Source: Amycolatopsis sp. cg9 (GTDB lineage Bacteria; Actinomycetota; Actinomycetes; Mycobacteriales; Pseudonocardiaceae). From it: a stretch of 64,000 nucleotides of DNA. Shown here in pieces: positions 57,733 through 64,000 of this stretch (position 1 is the first letter of the stretch; each line of letters opens with the position of its first letter). Below the pieces are notes generated by a model, which was not told the DNA's origin, did not search any database, and saw only the letters and a list, made by a program, of their open reading frames with translations. Where the stretch lies: positions 7,114,501 to 7,178,500 of the forward strand of contig NZ_CP166850.1 of the NCBI RefSeq assembly GCF_041346945.1, read 5' to 3'. Position numbers and translations under genes: made by a program.

Positions 57733-58002
57733 ATGACGAACCTGGATCCGGCCACCCTGCGCGCGCTGGCCGACGAGGGCAACGAGCGCGCCCTCGACCG
57801 CCTGGCCGACCTGGCCGACGCGCGCGGCGACGTCGCCGCACTGAGCGAGCTGCTGGACGAAGGCAGCATGCACGCGGGCCGCCTGCTCACCCGCCGCGCG
57901 GTCGCTGACGGCGATTTGCTGGAGCTGCAGCGGGTGAGCGACGCGGGGTACGAGGAGGCGAGCACCGAGCTTGAGCGACTGCTGGAGGACCCGGGCCGGT
58001 GA
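57733..58002 (+). CDS. 89-aa Ala/Leu/Asp-rich helical repeat protein
   Basis: 89 aa. Entirely helical with a Sel1/ankyrin-like rhythm (ALADEGNERALDRLADLADA, RGDVAALSELLDEGS, DGDLLELQRVSDAG). No catalytic motif or membrane segment. I recall it as a conserved actinobacterial hypothetical. Divergent from merR and probably its activated target. Protein-protein interaction is the most that can be inferred. Confidence 0.7.
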   Translation: MTNLDPATLRALADEGNERALDRLADLADARGDVAALSELLDEGSMHAGRLLTRRAVADGDLLELQRVSDAGYEEASTELERLLEDPGR

Positions 58003-58113
58003 CGTCCGCCCCTGCCGGGCGGGCCCGTTCCGGAGCGGGCCGCGGTGCCCAGCCGGGGCGAGCGACGCCTGAGGGTGCGCGACGCTGGGGCGAGCCACCT
58101 CCGGCGCCCGTGC

Positions 58114-58174
58114 GGAGGTCGTGAAAGGGTCGTTCACCGCGCCAGACGTCGTGAACGACCCTTTCATGACCTCC
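58114..58174. repeat. Family B nested palindrome
   Basis: 24-bp arms with one mismatch (58114-58137, 58151-58174), core TGAAAGGGTCGTTCAC and its complement, 13-nt spacer. Each core is itself a GTGAA/TTCAC palindrome. It sits in the 252-bp gap before the nuclease-helicase gene. The rest of that gap (58003-58254) holds no recognised gene. Confidence 0.8.
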
Positions 58175-58254
58175 CGGGCGACCGGATCGGCCGTGCGTCC
58201 GGTGACACGAAAGTGCCTCCGCCGGGGCGTGTCGGGAAGCGGGGCGCGGGCGCC

Positions 58255-61200
58255 GTGTCAGACTTCGCGGCGATGGTCACTCCAGCCGATCTCGCCGACC
58301 TGCTCGAGTGCGAGCACCGCAGCCTCCTCCACCAGGCCTGGGCCGCGGGACTGCCGGGAGCGCCCCGCCCCGCGGACCCCGACCTGCCGGGCGACCGCGC
58401 CGAACCGGCCCCCGAAGAAGCCGAAGCGACCCTGGAGGCGATCCGTGCCGGGGCCCCGGTGATCCCCGGGGCCGTCCTGCGCGACGGGGAGTTCACCGGC
58501 CGCGTCGGCTCCCTGGTCCGGACCGCCGAAGGCCGCTACGAAGTCCACGACACCCAGCAGGTCCGGCACGCGACGCCCGCCGCGGTGGTGCGGCTGACCG
58601 CCTGCGCCGCCGCGCTCGGGGCGGCCGCCGGGCCGGAGGTGCACCTCGGGCTGAGCGACGGCACCACCCGGACGCTGCGCGTCGACGACTTCCGCCCCCT
58701 CGTGGACCGGCTGCGCGCCCGCCTGCGCGACCGCGCCCCGCGGCTGCCCGTCCCGGTGTGGGCCGACGAACGGCCGGCCTGCGCCGGCTGCGGGTTCGCG
58801 CGGCACTGTGCGTCGGCACGGGAGGCCGACCGCGATCTCTCGCTCGTCGCCGGGATGCGCAGTGACCAGCGGCGCAAGCTGACCGCCGCCGGGCTGGGCT
58901 CGATCGACGCGCTGGCCGCCGCCGGGCCGGGCGACCGGCCGCGGGACCTGTCCGTGACGGCGTTCGCCGCCCTGCGCGCCCAGGCCGCGCTGCAGGTGCG
59001 GCAGGACACCACCGGCGAGATCGCCTACGAGATCGTCGACCCCGGGGAACTCGCCGCCCTGCCCGCACCCGCGCCGGGGGACGTGTTCGTGGATCTGGCC
59101 GGCGATCCGCACGCCCTCGCCGGCGAAGGGCTGGAGTACCTCTTCGGCGCGGTCACCGAGGCGGACGACCGGCGCTTCACCGCGTTCTGGGCGCACAGCC
59201 GGGCCCAGGAGAAGCGCGCCTTCGAGGAGTTCGTCGACTTCGCCGCCGCGCGCGTCGCCGAGCACCCCGGCTCGCACGTCTACCACTACGCGCCCTACGA
59301 GGTGACCGCGATCAAGCGGCTCGCGGCCGTGCACGGCACCCGCGAAGAGACCGTCGACCACCTGCTGCGCAGCGGCGCGGTCGTGGACCTGCACGCGGTC
59401 GTGCGCAAGGCGCTGCGCGTGTCGCAGCGGTCGTATTCGATCCGCCACCTCGAGCCGCTCTACCAGCCCGGTGCCCGCGGCAAGACCGCCGTGTCGGACG
59501 TCGAAGAGTACGAGGAGTACCTGGCGTTCGACCGCTCCGGCGAACCGGAGCGCGCGGAAGAGGTGCTGCGCCGGATCGCCGAGGACACCGAAGACGACTG
59601 CGTCTCCGCGCTGCGGCTGTTCGGGTTCCTGCACCGCGTCCGAGCCGACGCCGGGATCGACGTCCCGGCACCGGCCGAGGAATCCGCCGAGGACGCCCTG
59701 CTGCGCGCGGCCGAAGAAGACGTCGCCGCCGAGCGCCGCGCCGAACGGGCCGCGCAGCTGGCCGCGCTCGTCGACCCGCTGCTCGAGGGCCTGCCGGACG
59801 ACCCCGCCGACTTCACCGCGGACGACCGGGCCCGCGCGCTGCTGGCGGCGTCGGTCGGCTACCACCGCCGCGAGACCAACCCGGCCTGGTGGGAGTACTT
59901 CCGCCAGCTGGCCGCGCCGCTCGGCGACCTCGAAGTGGACACCGCCTGCGCCGTCCCGGTGGCGCTGGAAGCGGGGGAGTGGGTGCCCCCGGCCGGGCGC
60001 GTGCGCACGGCGAAGCGGACGCTGCAGCTCGCCTGCGACCCGGACCGCCCGCACCCGTTCGCGCCCGGCGACGAGGTGCGGCTGCGCTACGGCGACACCG
60101 CCCGCGACGCGAAGGTCGTCGCCGCGTCGGCGGTCGAGCTGACGGTGGAGGAGAGCAGCCCGCCGGACGCCACCACGAACGACCGGCCGACGGCGGTCCT
60201 GCCCGGCAGCCCGGTGCGGCCCTCGCCCAAGGACGAAGCGGTCGCCGAGCTCGCCCGCCTGACCGTCGACGCGCTCCCGGAGCTGCCGCGGCACCCCGGG
60301 ATCGACCTGCTCCGCCGGACGCCGCCGCGGCTGCGCCGGGGCGCGGCCTTGCCCGAGCCGGGCACGGACCTGGTCGCGACGGTGATCGACGCGGTCGAAG
60401 AGCTGGACGGCTCGACGCTCGCCGTGCAGGGCCCGCCGGGCGCGGGCAAGACCTACCTGGCGGGCAAGCTGATCGCCCGGCTCGTGCGCGCGGGCCGGAC
60501 CGTCGCGGTCACCTCCACCAGCCACAAGGCCGTGGAAAACGTGCTGAGCGCGGCGAAGAAGATCGCGCCGGACCTGCCGTGCGCCAAGCGCGCGAAGCGG
60601 ACGCCGGACCCCGCGGCGCCGTGGGACCAGCCGAAGAGCAACCCGGCGCTGGTGAAGTGGCGCGAGGAGCACGACACCGGCCACCTGGTCGGCGGCACGG
60701 CGTGGACCTTCGCCAACGCCGCGATCCGCGAAGAGCCCTTCGACTTCATGATCATCGACGAGGCGGGCCAGTTCGCCCTCGCCGACGCGCTCGCGGTGTC
60801 CGTGTGCGCCGAGAACGTCCTGCTGCTGGGCGATCCGCAGCAGCTGCCGCAGGTGGTGCAGGGCACGCACCCGGCGGGCGCGGAAGCTTCGGCGCTGGGC
60901 CACCTGATCGGCGAGGCCGACATCATGCCGCCCGAGCTGGGCTACTTCCTCGACGAGACGCGCCGGATGCACCCGGCCGTCTGCGCACCGGTGTCGGAGC
61001 TGTCCTACGCGGGCCGCCTCCACGCCCACCCCTCGGCGGCCGGCCGGTCCCTCGACGGCGTCGGCGCGGGGCTCTACGTGGCCGAGGCCGACCACGCAGG
61101 CAACACGACCCGGTCGGTCGAGGAAGCCGCCGTCGTCACCTCGATCGTCGCGGACCTGCACGGCCGCGCGTGGACCGACCACGGCACGACCCGGCCCCTC

Positions 61201-61563
61201 GGCGACGCCGACATCGTGGTGGTCGCGCCCTACAACCTGCAGGCGCGCACGGTGACCCGGGCGCTGGAGGAGGCCGGTTTCCCCGGGGTGCGGGTGGGAA
61301 CGGTGGACCGGTTCCAGGGCCAGGAAGCACCGGTGGTGATCACCACGATGACGTCGTCGTCGGCCGTGGACCTGCCCCGCGGGCTCGACTTCCTGCTGTC
61401 CCGCAACCGGCTCAACGTCGCGCTTTCGCGGGCGCAGGCGCTGGCGATCCTGGTGTGCTCACCGCGGCTGGTCGAGGCCGACATCCGGACCGTCGAGCAG
61501 ATGCGGCTGGTCGCCGGCATGATCGGCCTGCTGACCGCGGCCCGGCCCTGGCCGGGCGGGTAG
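58255..61563 (+). CDS. TM0106-type RecB-like nuclease fused to SF1 (Upf1/DNA2-like) helicase
   Basis: 1102 aa from GTG; the ATG at 58273 is an equally good start. The N-terminal half begins TPADLADLLECEHRS and has a Cys cluster (PACAGCGFARHCAS) as in Cas4/RecB-like nucleases with an Fe-S site. An RNase H-like segment (DVFVDLAGDPHALAGEGLEY) follows. The C-terminal half is a helicase: Walker A GPPGAGKT (about 726-733), DEAG box (D835-E836), LLGDPQQLP, TVDRFQGQEAPVVI and RLNVALSRAQ. A DNA processing or repair role is likely. No partner gene of a known defence system is adjacent. Confidence 0.85.
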   Translation: MSDFAAMVTPADLADLLECEHRSLLHQAWAAGLPGAPRPADPDLPGDRAEPAPEEAEATLEAIRAGAPVIPGAVLRDGEFTGRVGSLVRTAEGRYEVHDTQQVRHATPAAVVRLTACAAALGAAAGPEVHLGLSDGTTRTLRVDDFRPLVDRLRARLRDRAPRLPVPVWADERPACAGCGFARHCASAREADRDLSLVAGMRSDQRRKLTAAGLGSIDALAAAGPGDRPRDLSVTAFAALRAQAALQVRQDTTGEIAYEIVDPGELAALPAPAPGDVFVDLAGDPHALAGEGLEYLFGAVTEADDRRFTAFWAHSRAQEKRAFEEFVDFAAARVAEHPGSHVYHYAPYEVTAIKRLAAVHGTREETVDHLLRSGAVVDLHAVVRKALRVSQRSYSIRHLEPLYQPGARGKTAVSDVEEYEEYLAFDRSGEPERAEEVLRRIAEDTEDDCVSALRLFGFLHRVRADAGIDVPAPAEESAEDALLRAAEEDVAAERRAERAAQLAALVDPLLEGLPDDPADFTADDRARALLAASVGYHRRETNPAWWEYFRQLAAPLGDLEVDTACAVPVALEAGEWVPPAGRVRTAKRTLQLACDPDRPHPFAPGDEVRLRYGDTARDAKVVAASAVELTVEESSPPDATTNDRPTAVLPGSPVRPSPKDEAVAELARLTVDALPELPRHPGIDLLRRTPPRLRRGAALPEPGTDLVATVIDAVEELDGSTLAVQGPPGAGKTYLAGKLIARLVRAGRTVAVTSTSHKAVENVLSAAKKIAPDLPCAKRAKRTPDPAAPWDQPKSNPALVKWREEHDTGHLVGGTAWTFANAAIREEPFDFMIIDEAGQFALADALAVSVCAENVLLLGDPQQLPQVVQGTHPAGAEASALGHLIGEADIMPPELGYFLDETRRMHPAVCAPVSELSYAGRLHAHPSAAGRSLDGVGAGLYVAEADHAGNTTRSVEEAAVVTSIVADLHGRAWTDHGTTRPLGDADIVVVAPYNLQARTVTRALEEAGFPGVRVGTVDRFQGQEAPVVITTMTSSSAVDLPRGLDFLLSRNRLNVALSRAQALAILVCSPRLVEADIRTVEQMRLVAGMIGLLTAARPWPGG

Positions 61564-61564
61564 C

Positions 61565-61723
61565 TCACCCGGGCGGTTCGACCTCGCCGGCGTCCTCGTC
61601 GACGTCCTGGCCGCCGGGCTTCTTCCGCTCGGCCGGCGGGATTTCGATGTCGAGGTCGGCTTCCGGGGTGCCGGGCGGGCGGGGCACGTCGGGGCTGATG
61701 GGCTCGCGCTCGGATTCGGTCAT
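61565..61723 (-). CDS. 52-aa acidic Pro-rich protein
   Basis: 52 aa. Begins MTESEREPISPDVPRPPGT and continues with an acidic, proline-rich and disordered sequence (PEADLDIEIPPAERKK, then DVDEDAGEVEPPG). Its stop lies 1 bp past the convergent helicase stop. No ribosome site of note. It looks like the small disordered proteins that actinomycetes often encode. Coding status is inferred from composition and clean boundaries. Confidence 0.5.
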   Translation of the reverse strand: MTESEREPISPDVPRPPGTPEADLDIEIPPAERKKPGGQDVDEDAGEVEPPG

Positions 61724-61818
61724 GGCCGCCGGTTACCCCGGCGGCCGCCGGTTCACGCAGGCCGGAAAGCGCCTTCCGGGGCTGGACCGCCGCGGTCGTT
61801 GCTGATATTCCTTCGCTC

Positions 61819-62637
61819 GTGCCCCTGGACGCGATCGACCTCCACAGCATCAACCCGTGGGAGGTGGCCTTCCTGCGCGAGGAGGTGGGCGCCTACTTCG
61901 CCAACGGCATCGACCTGGCCCCCGGCGCGACCGTCCTCGACGTCGGCGCCAACGTCGGGGTGTTCTCCGCCGCCGTGTTCGAGCGCCTCGGCGGCGACGC
62001 GCGGATCTACGCCTTCGAACCGCTCCCGCCGCTGTTCGAAACCCTGGACCGCAACGGCCGCGACTTCTTCGCGGACCGGCTGACCGCGCTGCCGTACGGC
62101 CTCGCCGCCGCCGAAGCCGAGCTCGACTTCTCCTACTTCCCGGCCGCGACCATCTTTTCGTCGTCGTTGCGGGACGAGGGGAACATCGACGTCGAGCGGC
62201 GCCGGGTCACGGCCAGCGTCGTCGAGATGATCCGGCGCGGCGGCCTCGGCGGCGGGCTCCGGCGGGTGCCCGCGCCCGTCCTGCGCGGCATCGTCGGGCG
62301 CAAGCTCCGCGTGATGCGGGAGCTGGAAACCCACCGCGTCCGGGTCCGGCCGCTCTCGGCGGTGCTCGACGAACACCGCATCGAGCGCGTCGACCTGCTC
62401 AAGGTCGACGTCGAAGGGGCCGAGCTCGACGTCCTGCGCGGCCTCGAAGACCGGCACTGGCCCCTGGTGCGGCAAGCGGTCGTCGAGGTCGAAGGGTGGC
62501 TCGAGCACCGCGACACCGTCCGGGACGTCTTCGCCTCGCGCGGGTTCGCCGTCGCAGCGGTGCAGGACCCCGTCCAGGAGGCCGCCGACATCGGGATGGT
62601 GTACGCGGTCAGCGGTACCCGAGCCAGTCGAGGTTGA
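61819..62637 (+). CDS. FkbM-family methyltransferase
   Basis: 272 aa, GTG start. SAM-binding motif ATVLDVGANVGVFSAAVFERL, then IYAFEPLPPLFETLDRN, and the family's LLKVDVEGAELDVLRGLED near the C-terminus. These enzymes O-methylate secondary metabolites, glycans or nucleosides. No biosynthetic cluster is adjacent, so the substrate is unknown. The 3' end overlaps the convergent glycoside hydrolase by 29 bp. Confidence 0.9.
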   Translation: MPLDAIDLHSINPWEVAFLREEVGAYFANGIDLAPGATVLDVGANVGVFSAAVFERLGGDARIYAFEPLPPLFETLDRNGRDFFADRLTALPYGLAAAEAELDFSYFPAATIFSSSLRDEGNIDVERRRVTASVVEMIRRGGLGGGLRRVPAPVLRGIVGRKLRVMRELETHRVRVRPLSAVLDEHRIERVDLLKVDVEGAELDVLRGLEDRHWPLVRQAVVEVEGWLEHRDTVRDVFASRGFAVAAVQDPVQEAADIGMVYAVSGTRASRG

Positions 62638-64000
62638 TCCGGCCGGTGTCGCCGGGCGCGCAGGAGAGCGTGAGCACCGGGTCCCGGCCGGTGAGCGGGA
62701 TGTCGCCGAAGGTCGCCGTGCCCCAGTCGTCCCAGCTGTCGGAGACCTTCGGGAAGCTCAGCTGCCGCAGCGGGCGACCGTCGACCGACAGCGTCATGGT
62801 GCGGGCGTCGCCGTTGGCGTTGGCGTACCGGACGGTGATCGCGCCGGTCGCCGCCGCGGTCGTGGTGCGGTGGATCGTGAAGGCCGACGCCGCGCCCTCG
62901 GCCCAGAGCCCGTCGACGAAGGCGCGGCCGGTGTAGCCGGTGTGGTTCACGTTCGTCTTGACCCCGCCGGTGTTGTGCGCGTCTTCGGCTTCGAGGTGCG
63001 CCGGGTCCGGGCAGCCCTCGACGGTCCCGGCGGTGTCGGCGCAGCGGTCCCGGGCGTCGGGGACGCCGTCGCCGTCCCGATCGCCCGCGGGCGCCCCGGT
63101 CAGGGTGATCTCGACGGTGTGCGCGCCGGCGAGCGTGGCCGGGAGTTCGGCGGCCGCGGGCCGGCCGTCGAGGGTGACCGAGCGGATCGCGGTGCCCGCG
63201 CCGCGCAGGGTGACGGTGAGGTCCGCCGCGCGGTAGCGCAGGTGCCGGAGGGTGACGTCACCCCAGCCGCTGGGCAGCGTGGGGGCGAAAGCCAGGCCGC
63301 GGGTGGTGAAGCGGAGCCCGAAGAGTCCACTGTGGATCATGTCGAGGAACGCGGTCGCCGACCACGTCTGGTCCGGCTCGGAACCCCAGTGGAACTTCAC
63401 GGTGTCGCCCAGCCGCTGGTAGCCGCCGTCGACGACGCCGGTGCCGCCGTGGTAGATCTCCCAGAAGCCGCTGTTGCCGCCGGCCAGCTTCGCCAGGCGC
63501 GCGGTCTCGGCGGCGAAGGCGTCCTGATCGCCGTGCCCGGCCAGCGCTTTCGCCCACAGGCCTTGAACGAGCGGCCAGACGATCGCGTTGTGGCGGCCCG
63601 GCTGCGCGTCGGAGTAGCGCGCCCAGTTCGGGTAGGTGTCGGGCATGCCCCACGCCAGTTCGCGGGCGTTGGCGACGATCGAGCGGGCCTGCGCGGGGTT
63701 CGCGACGCCGAAGAGCAGCGCGAACGCCAGCCCGGTGCCCTCCTGGTAGGCCCCGCGGGTGCCGTCGGCCAGCAGCTGGTAGTCGTACAGGCCGGTCTTC
63801 GGGTTCCAGAAGTTCCGGTTGATCGCGTTCTTCAGCGCGGTGGCCTTGACGCGGTACGCGGCGGCTTCCGCGGCGGGGCGACCCAGCTGCCCGGCCATGT
63901 TCGCGGCGTTGACGTAGGCCGCGTAGTAGACCTCGTTGGTGCTCAGGAACATCCCGCTCGCGACGCCGGGCCAGGGCATGCTGCCGGTGCTGACCGATTC
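62609..64000 (-). CDS. Glycoside hydrolase, six-hairpin type, with Ca-repeat and CBM (5' truncated)
   Basis: 464 codons, the N-terminus lying beyond the right edge. The visible part starts in a six-hairpin (alpha/alpha) glycosidase domain like MGH1/GH63-type enzymes: STNEVYYAAYVNAANMAGQL, NRNFWNPKTGLYDYQLL, FWEIYHGGTGVVDGGYQ, FHWGSEPDQTWSATAFLDM. It then has one thrombospondin-type-3 calcium repeat (DRDGDGVPDARDRC) and a C-terminal CBM6/35-like domain (HLEAEDAHNTGGVKTNVNHT, DTGRINLDWLGYR). It is probably secreted. The substrate cannot be told. Confidence 0.78.
   Translation of the reverse strand, partial: ESVSTGSMPWPGVASGMFLSTNEVYYAAYVNAANMAGQLGRPAAEAAAYRVKATALKNAINRNFWNPKTGLYDYQLLADGTRGAYQEGTGLAFALLFGVANPAQARSIVANARELAWGMPDTYPNWARYSDAQPGRHNAIVWPLVQGLWAKALAGHGDQDAFAAETARLAKLAGGNSGFWEIYHGGTGVVDGGYQRLGDTVKFHWGSEPDQTWSATAFLDMIHSGLFGLRFTTRGLAFAPTLPSGWGDVTLRHLRYRAADLTVTLRGAGTAIRSVTLDGRPAAAELPATLAGAHTVEITLTGAPAGDRDGDGVPDARDRCADTAGTVEGCPDPAHLEAEDAHNTGGVKTNVNHTGYTGRAFVDGLWAEGAASAFTIHRTTTAAATGAITVRYANANGDARTMTLSVDGRPLRQLSFPKVSDSWDDWGTATFGDIPLTGRDPVLTLSCAPGDTGRINLDWLGYR

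Overview
The window is high-GC actinobacterial DNA (roughly 70% G+C or more, many GTG starts, frequent 4-nt ATGA/GTGA gene overlaps). Gene content (a conservon of kinase, Roadblock, DUF742 and GTPase genes, Ku, furA-katG, CoxLSM-type dehydrogenase, many TetR/MarR/LacI/IclR/MerR regulators, secreted CBM32 glycosidases, KstR-like box) points to a soil actinomycete of the Pseudonocardiales, most like Amycolatopsis. That assignment rests on recollection of family distribution, not on a search.

Layout. 1-4.6 kb: truncated AfsR-type NB-ARC/TPR protein, a small secreted protein, an SPW membrane protein and a LigD-like phosphoesterase with a dead ligase domain. 4.7-9.1 kb: TetR plus a heterodimeric ABC exporter, with a double palindromic operator. 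9.4-13.3 kb: conservon cvnABCD followed by a styrene-monooxygenase-like flavoprotein. 13.4-17.9 kb: Ku, small proteins, ahcY behind an S-adenosylhomocysteine riboswitch, a GNAT enzyme. 18-24.5 kb: AurF-type di-iron oxygenase and TetR, DinB polymerase, MetE-like protein, LysE exporter, a HEPN-like accessory gene next to a tRNA-like remnant, ribA. 24.6-28.7 kb: broken DUF222/HNH gene, then MarR with a divergent MBL hydrolase-flavin monooxygenase operon. 28.6-40.1 kb: beta-glucan-type utilisation locus (beta-helix protein, GH16, GH3, LacI, a large secreted CBM32-type protein). 40.4-47.6 kb: TauE exporter, molybdenum hydroxylase operon, furA-katG. 47.7-52.5 kb: thyA-folA, repeat elements, GMC oxidoreductase-aldehyde dehydrogenase operon with a KstR-like box. 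52.5-58 kb: phospholipase D-like protein, Rieske O-demethylase operon with an embedded 43-aa Cys protein, IclR, MerR and its divergent target. 58-64 kb: RecB-like nuclease-helicase fusion, FkbM methyltransferase, truncated glycoside hydrolase.

How genes work together. The core metabolism parts are ordinary: AhcY removes S-adenosylhomocysteine under riboswitch control, ThyA and FolA form the dTMP/folate cycle, and FurA controls KatG. The catabolic modules are small regulator-plus-operon units, each with a visible inverted repeat as candidate operator. The most unusual feature is a set of intergenic nested palindromes of three sequence families (19.6, 40.25, 48.95, 49.12 and 58.1 kb) that share one architecture: two inverted copies of a half-site that is itself palindromic. 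In one place their TGA serves as the stop codon of the adjacent genes.
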